A stretch of DNA of 64,000 nt from Glandiceps talaboti (taxonomy: Eukaryota > Hemichordata > Enteropneusta > Spengelidae): NCBI RefSeq assembly GCF_964340395.1, contig NC_135569.1, forward strand, positions 7,379,040 to 7,443,039. The letters run 5' to 3'. The translations under genes were made by a program, and so were the position numbers. The notes beneath the pieces are model-generated. The model was given only the letters and a program-made list of their open reading frames with translations, did not search any database and had not been told where the DNA came from. Shown here piece after piece: positions 25,101 to 34,559 of this stretch. Position 1 is the first letter of the stretch. The number at the start of each line of letters is the position of its first letter.

Positions 25101-27614
25101 CTTCATCACTTGCATTAACATTGTCTTTTTCTTCTTCACCAATTTTACTACCTATCACATGTGCTGGATCTGAGACATCTACCTGCTTTCCTAAATCATC
25201 AGTTTTGTTGTCTTTCTGTTGATTCTTATCAGATTCATCTTTCTGTTCACCTGGGATATCACATTTATCATCTTTTTGTTCATCTGTATCGCACTTTTTA
25301 TCTTCTCCATCCATGCGTTGAGCATCAATTTCCATACTTTCATCTTTGGTCTGCTTACCAGCTGAAATTTCCTTAGAAAATTGAGTATCGTCAACTTGCA
25401 TTTTCTCAGTTGTCTTATCCTCTGTAGCTTTACTAGCATCCATTACTACTTTGTTAGCACTGATTACTTTCAGAGTTGAATCCTCATCACTCTTTTGTGA
25501 TGGTGGTTCCAGCTGTTCATCTTTCTTTTGTGGCTGTTGTTCCTGCTGTACCGGAATTGCAGTGTTGCTGATAACAGGAGTGTTTATAAGCACATCTTCA
25601 TGATCGTCTTGGTGTATTTCAAAGTTTAGATACTCTTCTAAAGTTTGAACATTTGTAGGACATTCATCAGCTTTGGGCTGTTCACTTGTGCAACTGTTGG
25701 TCACGTTCATTTCAGTACTGAATGGTGAGCAGGTAACTTCCTTTTCATTCTTCTCATCAGTTTTATCAGCATTATCATCATCAGTTTCTGATGGTGGTGC
25801 GATGATATCATTATCAGTGTCTGCTATTGATGTGACAATGTCAGATACACCTTTTCCGTCTTTATCTGATGAATCTTTGCTGTGTGTAACTGCATGCTCT
25901 GCAACGATTTTACTATCCACGATTTTGTTCTTTTCAGACTCAACAGACAGATCTGCACAGATATTACTGTCATTTTGTGATGTATGCATTTCATTGTCCT
26001 TAGTTGTAGATTTCTCAATGACCTGACCTTTTTGTAAGTCAGAGGTCAGATCTGCAGGTACATCTGTGAGTTGCTCAGTGCTCCTGGCAGCAATTTCTTG
26101 GATTTCTCCAGTGCTTTTGATGTCTTGGCTTTCCTCACACATATCATCTGTGGGTTTCTCAATGTTCCTGGCAGCACTTTCTTGGACTTCTCCAGTGAGT
26201 TTGATGTCTTGGCTTTCTTCACAAATATCACTTGTGAGTTGCTCAGTGTTTCTGGCTGCACTTTCTTGGATCTTTGCTGTGCATTTGTTGTCTTGCCTTT
26301 CCTCACATATATTATCTGTGACTTGCTTAGTGTTCCTTGCAGCACTTTCTTGATCCTCTGCAGTGAGTTTGTTGTCTTGCCTTTCCTTATGTGTATCATT
26401 TGTGAGTTTCTCAGTGTTCAACGCAGCACTTTCTTGGACCTCTGCAGTGAGGTTGATGTCTTCACTTTCCTCATGTGTATCATTTGTGAGTTTCTCAGTG
26501 TTCAACGCAGCACTTTCTTGGACCTCTGCAGCGAGTTTGATGTCTTCGCTTTCCTCATGTGTATTAGTTGTGGGTTTCTCAGTGTTCAACGAAGCACTTT
26601 CTTGAACCTCTGCAGCGAGTTTGATGTCTTTGCTTTCCTCATGTGTATCATTTGTGAGTTTCTCAGTGTTCAATGCAGCACTTTCTTGGACCTCTGCAGT
26701 GAGTTTGATGTCTTTGCTTTCCTCATGTGTATCATTTGTGGGTTTCTCAGTGTTCAACGCAGCACTTTCTTGGACCTCTGCAGTGAGTTTGATGTCTTTG
26801 CTTTCCTCATGTGTATCATTTGTGAGTTTCTCAGTGTTCAACGCAGCACTTTCTTGGACCTCTGCAGTGAGTTTGATGTCTTTGCTTTCCACATGTTTAT
26901 CATTTGTGAACATCTCATCATTCCTGGCAGCACTTTCTTGGACCTCTGCTGTGAGTTTGATGTCTTTGCTTTCCACATGTTTATCATTTGTGAACATCTC
27001 ATTGTTCCTGGCAGCACTTTCTTGGACCTCTGCAGTGAGTTTGATGTCTTTGCTTTCCACATGTTTATCATTTGTGAACATCTCATTGTTCCTGGCAGCA
27101 CTTTCTTGGACCTCTGCTGTGAGTTTGAAGTCTTGCCTTTCCTCCTGTGTATCATTTATGAGTTTCTTAGTGCTCCTGGCAGTACCTTCTTGCACTTTTG
27201 TCATGAGATTGATGTTTTGGCTTTCTTCACAACTATCATCATCTGTGAGTTGAGAAACACCTACACTCATATCAGTGTCCTCTTTGTCGTCTTCTCTTTC
27301 TAGCTGCACTGGTGTCATGGTAACATCAGTATCCACTTGTTCATTCACAGTGTTCAAAACTCTGTCTGCAGGTAAAATACTAAGCATTTCTTCATCAGAC
27401 TCTTGAATATCGTTTTCATCATACACAGTACTTTCTTGTAGTTTGTCTGATTTCGCATCATTATCTGAATGTCCAGGCATGTCACTTAATTTCTTGTCAG
27501 TATAACAGTGATCCCAGTCATTGAATATCTGACCCGGTAAAGACAAACTGAAGTGTGCTGCTACCCGTTCCAATACAGGCATTCTGAAGTCTTCCTCTCC
27601 ATGTACATTTGGCT
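19120..27614 (-). CDS. prdm2: PRDM2/RIZ orthologue, terminal coding exon 5 (14 zinc fingers, 28-residue repeat array)
   Basis: This single 8.5-kb exon encodes residues from about 419 to the end (about 3249 when counted from the ATG at 44612). The acceptor is TTTCAG|AG at 27615; the entering phase (1) fits exon 4, and the stop is TGA at 19122-19120. Order: 14 tandem 28-residue repeats (about 550-940); acidic low-complexity sequence to about 1400; a zinc finger near 1437 (24.56 kb); four C2H2 fingers at about 1575-1680 (24150-23830), including KQGLERHILTH and KYCGKKFGSNTNTRRHE; three near-identical CPWCG-type fingers (23645-23200); the motif YLDGKIQT; an S/T/P/Q-rich region; three fingers at 20650-20400 followed by RKQNFTDPRKA; and three C2HC fingers near 20170-20100, 19884-19817 and 19715-19653. 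Vertebrate PRDM2 has the same landmarks: KQGLERH, a KYCGKAFGT finger, YIDGKIQT, HAEEW, a QNFTDPSKA-type motif, then fingers ending in C. That makes orthology secure. The PIDLT motif (about 20.93 kb) resembles a CtBP-binding site. Vertebrate PRDM2 also has one giant exon. Role inferred from the family: DNA-binding chromatin regulator in the nucleus. Confidence 0.96.
26050..27222 (-). repeat. In-frame 84-bp (28-residue) tandem repeat within PRDM2 exon 5
   Basis: Fourteen consecutive 28-residue units (the last is 27) follow the consensus S-K-D-I-K-L-T-A-E-V-Q-E-S-A-A-x-N-T-E-K-L-T-N-D-T-H-E-E. Central units are almost identical, while the first and last three or four diverge, the pattern expected of expansion by unequal exchange. 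The unit is acidic, hydrophilic, has no Trp or Tyr and is likely disordered or helical. I know of no equivalent in vertebrate PRDM2. The unit length is a multiple of three and happens to lack stops in other frames, which creates long antisense open frames. Confidence 0.95.
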
Positions 27615-27727
27615 CTGAAAGGTACAAATGAAAGTTCAAAATGAACAATACAAATCTATGATGACAGAAGATGTACAATATCACATATTTAATTAAAGAT
27701 ATGCATATACTAGCTGCAACTGAAACA

Positions 27728-28040
27728 CTTTTTTGAAACTGTTTCGTTAGATGCAGTGACTTACTTATAATTCATAATACCATACACCCTCAACAATACT
27801 GAATAACTGACATTCAAACATATTTGTGTAGCTACATAGTATGGTACAATAATTCCAATCAAATTGATTTTTGAGTCCACACCCAAAAATACATGTAGGT
27901 TACGTGATGCAATCAGTATTTCAACCTGTTACTGTATTACTTATGGATAAATTTGACCACTAATTAACATATCCAATGCCTAATTATTTGCATTATAACA
28001 ATTTTCAATATATATATATTGTTAGTTGTCTTGTAAAAAA
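27728..28040. repeat. Dispersed repeat family G, copy 2 (PRDM2 intron)
   Basis: Second copy of the repeat at 17636-17935, in the same orientation, in the intron between exons 4 and 5. Confidence 0.7.
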
Positions 28041-28390
28041 AAAATAACAGCCCAGTTACAGCTGTACATGATATGTGAGATCCCCCTGTACTTGGGAATG
28101 AGGGTATGTTAAGTTTCTGTATGACTATACACGCTATAGTCTAGCAGTGTTAGACAAACTGGCTTTCTTTTGATATCAAGTACACATCAGGAGCTGCAAA
28201 CTAGAAGTACTGTCACCCTGGTAACCTTCCCAGAGCAGATCCAAGATCTTGTTACAAGACTAGATACAACACTGTTTCATAACAAGGTACATCATACGCG
28301 ATGTTTCTATATAAAACAATGAATGCAAATGTGATTTATCAATGAAATATTGACAAGAACAATTTGATGAAATTTAAAAAAAAACATTAC

Positions 28391-29300
28391 CTGTATCTTT
28401 TTCATAATTCCTATCAAGCTCTGGTAGATCATCACTTCCAATATATTTTTCATCCTTTGTTATATCAGCTTTTTTGTCAAGGTCTTGTTCACACCACTCT
28501 TTTGTACTATCAAGGCTATATTCTTCCTTGCTGACAGTAGTTTCATCTTCTTCTCCAACAATCAATTTTTCCTTTGTGTCACTATCCAGGAGAGATGTGG
28601 TAAGTTTGCTTACCCTCTCCTTTTCTTGAGCTGCGTTTCCTACCAGATCACTTTCTATGGAGTGTTTATATTTTCTTTCTAATTCAGTAGGTTTACTGTC
28701 TTCTTGTTTAAGTTCATTTTCTTCTGATTGTTCACTTCCACATGCACGCACCGTTTGCTCAATATCAACAATGCACACTTTCTCATAAGTCTCTTTTTCC
28801 TGATATTTCTCCCCATCTTTCACCTCCTCCTCTTCATCTTTCATTTCACTGTCTCTGTCAGTGTGACATTCTTCCTCTTCCTCACCAGATTCCTCCTCTT
28901 CACTTCCTTCTTCCTCCTCCTCCTCCTCCTCCTCATCATCATCATCGTCATCGTCATCATCATCATCATCATCATCATCTACAGCATCATCAAACACACC
29001 CCCACTACTCCTGGTTCTTCGACCAATCCCTTTTGCTTTTAAGTGTTGATCTATTAGCAATATCTTCCTTATTTTCGTTGAATTGGTAGTCTGTCTGCCT
29101 ACTGTCTTTCCCCCAATTTTCAGTAACGAGCTTGTGGTAATTGGCTTTCTTTTCTTATATTTTCTTTTCCGGCCCCTTTTTTTCGCACCTTTTATGTCTG
29201 TGCTTTGAGTGGCTACAGCACTATTTGTCAAGTTATAAGTTTCTTCTGATGGTAAAGGAATGTTGTACCAACATAACAACTCTTCATCAGCATGTATGTC
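28391..29300 (-). CDS. prdm2: PRDM2 coding exon 4: end of PR domain, basic patch, acidic domain
   Basis: The acceptor is TATTTCAG|GAC at 29301 (phase 0) and the donor ACAG|GTAATG at 28391 (phase 1). It opens with DIHADEELLCWYN, the last strand of the PR/SET domain (the family motif is I-x-x-GEELLVWY). About 30 residues later comes a basic cluster KKRGRKRKYKKRKP, a likely nuclear-localisation signal. A poly-Asp/poly-Glu tract follows at about 28985-28865, encoded by a pure-looking triplet repeat, and then a long acidic region. Human PRDM2 also has a basic patch and then an E/D-rich stretch in this place. I could not find the LxCxE-like Rb-binding motif (IRCDE in human) in this exon; ECHTD and ACGSE are the closest and do not fit. 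Confidence 0.93.
28865..28985 (-). repeat. Coding trinucleotide tract, poly-Asp/poly-Glu
   Basis: Repeated ATC and CTC triplets (plus strand) encode about 15 Asp then 9 Glu in PRDM2. Length variation between alleles is likely. Confidence 0.9.
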
Positions 29301-29344
29301 CTGAAATATATATAAAACGTAATCATAAATAGAAAGTAAAATAA

Positions 29345-29590
29345 TGTTGGTGTTTTATATAGTGCTTTCACACACTGCTCAAAGCACTTTACACTTATTA
29401 CCCCTGGCATGGATTTATAGCGACACAACAGCCCTTTATACTTCCTTAACTTCATGGGAAGCATACAATCCATTGCAGCCTCTATAAGTGCATAGGATTA
29501 AAGCATTCATATTGCAACCTCTATCCTACCAAATCCCCAATTATACAGCTGGGTTGACTGAGACACAATCGTGGTTCAAATCTGAATGAG
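29345..29590. repeat. SINE-like dispersed repeat in PRDM2 intron
   Basis: The block begins TAGTGCTTTCACACACTGCTC, contains ATAGCGACACAACAGCC and AGGATTAAAGCATTCATATTG, and ends CAGCTGGGTTGACTGAGACAC then GTGGTTCAAATC. It looks to me like a widespread interspersed repeat of marine invertebrates, but there is no second copy in this window to prove it. Confidence 0.4.
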
Positions 29591-29624
29591 TTAAAAGTAT
29601 CATCTGTTTATATGTATATCTCAC

Positions 29625-29780
29625 CTTGATGGTCTTGTAGTAAATCTTCTTCTGGTGTTGCATAGCAACCATATTTTGCTCCTCGTAATAACGAGCACAT
29701 TTGATGTATCTCATCCAGTTTGATTTTTTTGGATTAGATGCATCGATGCAGAATAACCTTCTCCCCTTGGGACCTTTGAT
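29625..29780 (-). CDS. prdm2: PRDM2 coding exon 3: core of PR/SET domain
   Basis: A 156-nt exon (52 codons, phase 0 on both sides), with acceptor TTGTTTTAAG|ATC and donor ATCAAG|GTGAGA. The peptide reads IKGPKGRRLFCIDASNPKKS, then NWMRYIKCARYYEEQNMVAM, then QHQKKIYYKTIK. This is the diagnostic PR-domain block: CIDAs-x-P-x-x-x-NW-x-RY-x-x-x-A...EEQN-x-x-x...I-x-Y-x-T. Human PRDM2 has CIDATDPEKGNWLRYVNWAC, EEQN and IYYKTLKPI here. PR domains are divergent SET domains and contact S-adenosylmethionine and histone H3. Activity of this protein is inferred from the family only. Confidence 0.95.
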
Positions 29781-29988
29781 CTTAAAACAAGAAACACAAA
29801 AAAGTAATGAATTTCTCAGGATCTATCATCAATATACAGTGTTTTTGCTAAGGTTTGGGAACCCCGGTAACAGAAAGGGGGAAAGAGGTAAAACTGGTAG
29901 TGCTTCCCATGCAATGTATCATAGTTTAGGTGGGGAACCCCGGTAAAATGATGTGGGAACCCCGGTAGATTTTACCTACTTACCGCCC

Positions 29989-31544
29989 TTAACCCTTTAC
30001 TTCCTGTATAGGTGGCCCTATACAGGACCCCCTAGGGCCTGAATAAATTTTAGAGACTTACTTGTCAAAACATTATAACTTTCATATGCTTAGGACTTTG
30101 TTTCTATGACAACTGACCCAACTTAAATGTGGTTTATGTAAAGTTAACATGTTACAGTGTATCAAAGTGTATTGTTATGCAAATTAGCATATTGTTATGC
30201 AAATGATATTATTGATTATTCTTCTTACTCACTGCTTTTTTAAAATAAAATCCATCCAAAACTATGAATAAAGTTTATTTTACTCACCCCTACTCTGTTT
30301 TTTCCCTGCAATTACCCTACTCTACAGTTTCCTCCTTTTCCTAGCTAAATCTCTACCTGCACACTCCGGATCATTATACTGGTAATCAGTCATATAATGA
30401 TATCGTTGGGCACATTCTAACTTTACATGATCCACAAATGTACTTAGTATCTTTCCTATTGGGTTTGTTCTTTATATACTGTTTAATTCCTAACCTTCCT
30501 TTAAACTTGATCATGGTCTCATCTAAAGCTAGTTGTCTCTCGGGAGTATACACTTCTCTAAACTTTCTGACAACGACATCAATTACAGGTTTTTTTTTCT
30601 GAAGTTTGTCAAAATTAGGGTCATTTCGATCAGTGGGTAGGGCTTCATTGTCAACAAAATGTAGATATCTTAAGATTTGACAGTACATGTCACGAGGCAT
30701 ATGTTTTCCAAAAGCAGGGGTCTGCGTTAGCCAATATTCAGACCAATACTCCTTGAACGACCCCTTCTTGTCAACTAATCCCATCGCTAAAGTTAGACCT
30801 AAAAACACTTCAAGATGATCGACGGATATACCTTCCCACGCAGACTTCCGGTTGTTTGGATCACGACGACATTGATCAGCGTAGCGGTTAGTTTCAGTTA
30901 CTATTTTGGTCATAAGTTCCGGAGTGAAAAAACAATCAAAAACATCTTTCGCTGATTTATCATTGAAATCAAAATTTATTCCTGAATTTTCGTTAAATTC
31001 AAAGTCATCAACATCAGTTATGTCGCGCGACCACTCGATCGAGTCGTCGTCACTACGTACTATCACTACTACTGGAGTCGCTGTCATCGGGTGACATATC
31101 TAATTCTGCCTCGTCATCTGAGTAACGTCGAACTAACCTGGCTAATGATACGTCGTCCTCTATGTCAGACGGTGTAAATCCCTCAAATTCTGAGTCAGAA
31201 TCAGATGAAGAATAAAAAATATCAGCGATCATGTCACCCACTGACAGTTCGTTGTTTACTTCGGTCGCCATATTTAGATTTTCATTGATAAATTTTCCGT
31301 GAACTACGAATTTTGACCGTTGACCTCTTCGTCGTGTTATGGTAAACAGCAATATACATATCAATGGACTTTTGGCGGCAATTTCTAGGCAATTGAATTA
31401 CTAATACCCCCCTATAACGAACAATGACATCATACGTTCGAGTCAAAGGTTGCATTGCATACATACGCCTTTAGGCGCCTGTCGGCTGCAACGGAGTCTA
31501 GGGTGAAGTACGCCCTCAGGCGCCTGCCGGCCGCAAAGGGTTAA
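29989..31544 (-). mobile_element. piggyBac-family DNA transposon, internally deleted
   Basis: TTAA duplications at 29989-29992 and 31541-31544 flank inverted ends (TTAA-CCCTTTAC at left, GCAAAGGG-TTAA at right). TTAA target sites and CCC-type ends are hallmarks of piggyBac. The 1548-bp element carries a broken transposase on its minus strand (30386-31271). Subterminal GGCGCCTG(T/C)CGGC repeats lie at about 31465-31535, and GTATAGG/CCTATAC inverted repeats near the left end. It lies in the intron between PRDM2 exons 2 and 3, in the gene's orientation. Confidence 0.93.
30386..31271 (-). pseudogene. piggyBac transposase remnant (frameshifted, internally deleted)
   Basis: The ATG at 31271-31269 begins an acidic, Ser/Asp-rich N-terminus (MATEVNNELSVGD...), as is usual in piggyBac-derived (PGBD) proteins. 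Near 31055 the frame runs into TAG, while the next frame continues with SDDDSIEWSRDITD, so one small frameshift separates them. The DDE_Tnp_1_7 N-terminal half follows (FFTPELMTKIVTETN, GLTLAMGL, KHMPRDMYCQILRYLHF, VIDVVVRKFREVY, QLALDETMIKFKGRLGIKQY). It contains the first catalytic Asp (LDE). It then joins directly to a C-terminal Cys motif (CGSCKVRMCP). About half the catalytic domain, with the second and third Asp, is missing, so it cannot be active. Full-length family members are near 550-650 residues. Confidence 0.9.
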
Positions 31545-31589
31545 ATAAAACACTGATATAATATTAAGAATATATTTGCATACATGTAA

Positions 31590-31945
31590 CTTAAAGTGGC
31601 CATATGGATGAGAATTTGGTATTTATTTTGGATTTTTATTTGATAAAACAGCTTCACTATGTTTTTCTACTTGAAAAAATAATGTGAAAGAACATATACC
31701 AAGTCCATGTTCAGAACTCAATACATTGCAAAAAGATGCAAAAAGTGTAAAAAGTTTGTTATTGTACGTACAATAACAAACATTTTACACTTTGTTTAAT
31801 ATTTTGCTGTTTATTGAGATGTGAACATGGACTTGGTATATGTTATTTCACATTATTTTTTCAAGTAGAAAAACATAGTGAAGCTGTTTTATCTTATAAA
31901 AATCCAAAATAAATACCAAATTCTCATCCATATGGCCACTTTAAG
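31590..31945. mobile_element. 356-bp near-perfect palindrome (foldback element H, copy 1)
   Basis: The arms are reverse complements over about 178 bp each, meeting without spacer at TTTGTTATTGTAC/GTACAATAACAAA (centre 31767/31768). The outer end is TTAAAGTGGCCATATGGATG. Mismatches are few and mostly near the centre. A diverged, split copy lies at 38735-39397. No protein is encoded. Confidence 0.92.
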
Positions 31946-32007
31946 CAACATTGTGGAAACTGGGTCCATCTATGGTTAAAACACTGACTTTTGTAAGCCA
32001 CCTAGTG

Positions 32008-32165
32008 CAGGGCTCAAAATTAACACCAGCCTAGTGTCCCAGGCCACTAAATCATCAGGCTGGCCCGAAAGATTTTGGATTTGTAATTTATAAAAACAAG
32101 TTTCTCATGACTTCGTACTTAGTAAAAATCAATGTGAAACAACATAGACCCAGTCTGTGTTTGTA
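32008..32165. mobile_element. Fragments of hAT-like MITE end and of element H
   Basis: CAGGGCTCAAAATTAACACC at 32008 matches the left end of the MITE at 52132. About 70 bp later a segment similar to one arm of element H appears (AAAAATCAATGTGAAACAAC, ACCCAGTCTGTGTTTGTAAC; compare 38805-38870). Likely a rearranged composite. Confidence 0.5.
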
Positions 32166-32432
32166 ACCTCACATTCACACTTGCTCTAATTACTAAAGTA
32201 CTAAATAAAAAGAACAGTAACTGCCATAAATAATAGATTGAGTGACAGGTTTGTTGAGAATTAGAAAAAAAAATCAAAAAAAAAAAAAAAAAAAAATTAG
32301 GTTGTCGCACCACTTGACCAGAAATTTGTTTCAATGCCTTCTAATTCATTTGAAATAGTTCCTGATGTGTGGTTTTTCTCATGTGTTGTTAATAGCCTGA
32401 TACTATTGGACACTTTAAAATCACAAACTGAC

Positions 32433-32536
32433 CTCCCATGAGTAGTAGGGGTCACAGTTATCACTGATTTTCTTCTTTTCTCCTTCATACGGTCCAAAGG
32501 TTGTATCTTCTTTAATAGTCTCATTAGCCCATGCAC
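32433..32536 (-). CDS. prdm2: PRDM2 coding exon 2: start of PR/SET domain
   Basis: A 104-nt exon with acceptor TTGCTCAATAG|GT, entry phase 1 and exit phase 0 at donor TGGGAG|GTCAGT. Joined to exon 1 it reads RIGAWANETIKEDTTFGPYE, then GEKKKISDNCDPYYSWE. The family signature is R-x-G-V-W-A...FGP-(F/Y)-x-G; human PRDM2 has RIGVWATKPILKGKKFGPF followed by GDKKK and a WE exit. This is the best local evidence that the PR domain belongs to PRDM2 rather than another PRDM class. A different reading frame is also open here but lacks PR motifs. Confidence 0.93.
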
Positions 32537-32745
32537 CTATTGAGCAATGAACACAGAAATATATGTAGGTCACAATGTTAGAATAATTTTATCATCTAAT
32601 TTGAAAATGCATGCTCTCCTTGAACAAGATAATACAGGCAAGAATTCTTCTCTTTGTGGTTTCAGAACCTGTGCATGATAAAGCAAACCACATCACTTGT
32701 GTGAATTTTGTTAAAACATTATCATACGTGTAGGTGAAGTGATAT

Positions 32746-32913
32746 CAGTGTGCCCTCAAGGCCACTTTGATGTGCCACTGACACAATTTCTAGTGACACA
32801 GCAAAATTTGGTGTTCCCCTATTTCTTATTATGTGGTGACACACAAGAAATGCCAGCTTTTTCTCATTTTGACTCACAACAACAATATTTGGCTATCATT
32901 TGAGGGCACACTG
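32746..32913. mobile_element. MITE family C, copy 1 (168 bp)
   Basis: Inverted ends CAGTGTGCCCTCAA / TTTGAGGGCACACTG. Its reverse complement matches 44288-44458, sharing TTTTTCTCATTTTGACTCAC and AAATTTGGTGTTCCCCTAT. CAG-starting ends suggest a hAT-type MITE; target duplications were not clear. Confidence 0.8.
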
Positions 32914-32999
32914 AATGACATATTTTATTTTTAACCCCAATTGCATGTACATACAACCTGAAAAGCCATGGAATCAATGTTTTCCAAGGTTCTCACATT

Positions 33000-34540
33000 A
33001 GTTTTAACTTATCAGTAAAGCCATAAACGTTTTGAATTATTCTATTCTTCGGGACCAGCTTTTCCTATACTTCTGCTTTTCAGCTAAATGTTAATCCTAA
33101 CTAAGGAAAGGGGCAGTGACTCCTTCGCTACTGATCAGACATAAAACACACGTACATTAGTCACTCGTCAAGCCGTCTTGCAAAATGTTCATAAAGAGGT
33201 CAGAGTTCATATAGAAATAGTATGATAATTCATGTCACTGTGAGTTGTGGCAAGGTTTGATCATAACAAAGACAACATGTAATTTTGGACTGTGTACACT
33301 TACACGTATTAAATACAACTTATATACTACTAAATTATGCAATCTATTTTTACAATTCTTGCAGTTTATAGTCATCTATTTTGAGCTACTCTGCTCATTT
33401 TCACTGGTACACACTACACAGAAGTAGAACACCATTCTTATATTTAGACACTTGACAAGACTGATAAAAAGTGTATTCTTGTCAAAACTATTCAACAAAA
33501 ATTCATTTTTCTGTAAATTTTTCCGTTTATGGTTTTTATTTTGGACAGTATTTACAAAGATTTTCCAAACTAACAACGAAATGCTAAAATGTTGACATGA
33601 AAACAACTCCATTTACAGTGACAATAGTGTACATATTTCTGTAAATTTGTGTTCAATATCGGTTTTTATTTTAGACTGTGAGTATATAGATATTCATAAC
33701 TAACAAAGAAATGCTAACATGTTAGTGTGAAAATGGTCTCATTCACAGCAATGTCATTTTCATTTTAGACTAAAATGCTAAAAATATATACCAAATGAAT
33801 AAAGAAATGTCAAAATGGCATGAAAATGATCACTGCCAGGGGGAGTAACAGATAAATGTGTCCATCTACAACTGTTAGTGTAGAGCAAAACTATTTATAG
33901 GCTCTGACATTTTGAGAACTTTTACAACATCTAGTGTATTAACAAACATGATATGCTCTCTGATTCTGAGCAATTGTAAGTTCTTGAAATATACATTCAC
34001 TGATTTGGAAGATTTATAAATAAAACAAATATGTACAATGGTATTAAGGGAATGAAAGGTGCTATAAAGTGAAATTTATTGCATACTAAATTTGTATAAT
34101 TACTGTTGACACATCCCCACTACATACTTTACCTGCCTGGTAACAAATTAACATACAGCAAAGGAGGAAGACTGGAATTTAAAATGTGTGAAACGTGTCC
34201 CATATATTTGTTATATTTCATCTAATATGTATTTTTTCATGTACAGTGCCGTGCAAATGTAACTTGCGCAGCAGGTGTGCCAGTAGTTCGCCACTAGTTA
34301 GCAATGCTACATGTACTTTCTCAAAGTCTGATCGATAAGGAAAACAGAGGGGAAGAAATGAAATCGAAGTACAAATAATTGTGCTTACATGAAGTACATA
34401 AATGTCTTTGGAAGAAAGTCCTACATGTACCTGTGGATTTCAGGTAGATTTTACCTTCCTATCATTCCTAATAAATACTGACACCGACTTCAAGACATGT
34501 AGCACTATCATACACATGTACATATATTGTATATAGTACA
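33000..34540. other. PRDM2 intron, no further feature seen
   Basis: Between exons 1 and 2. A loosely repeated block (TTTCTGTAAATTT...GGTTTTTATTTTGGAC) occurs at about 33505-33550 and 33635-33680. No exon-like segment was found. Confidence 0.5.
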
Positions 34541-34559
34541 TGTACTCAGGTATAACATG

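Larger units (their letters stand above)
29836..31555. mobile_element. MITE family E interrupted by a piggyBac insertion
   Basis: Outside the piggyBac element, the host fragment starts CAGTGTTTTTGCTAAGG (29836) and ends ATAAAACACTG (31555), giving 11-bp inverted ends. Without the insertion it would be about 168 bp. The block ending GGTAGATTTTACCT...ACACTGA recurs uninterrupted at about 38340-38412, showing the empty arrangement. The left-hand TTTGCTAAGGTTTGGGAACC block recurs inverted at about 51409-51445. Confidence 0.7.

Noticed and set aside
26071-27303. 410-codon plus-strand open frame and other long antisense frames
   Set aside because: They are mirror images of the PRDM2 84-bp repeat: the unit length is a multiple of three and has no stop in those frames. 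The sense strand has PRDM2 homology on both sides.
27615-27684. Start of the giant open frame at 27684 (MILYIFCHHRF...)
   Set aside because: This is intron upstream of the acceptor TTTCAG at 27615; the true protein continues from exon 4.
28728-29089. His/Pro/Leu/Ile-rich plus-strand open frames over 28.7-29.1 kb
   Set aside because: Antisense shadows of the acidic poly-Asp/Glu tract in PRDM2 exon 4.
29545-29580. tRNA-like T-loop (GTGGTTCAAATC)
   Set aside because: No acceptor stem, D-arm or anticodon arm could be fitted around it; it belongs to a SINE-like repeat.
32297-32536. 79-codon minus-strand frame beginning MHGLMRLLKKI
   Set aside because: It overlaps PRDM2 exon 2 in the wrong frame; the alternative frame carries the PR-domain signature and has matching splice phases.
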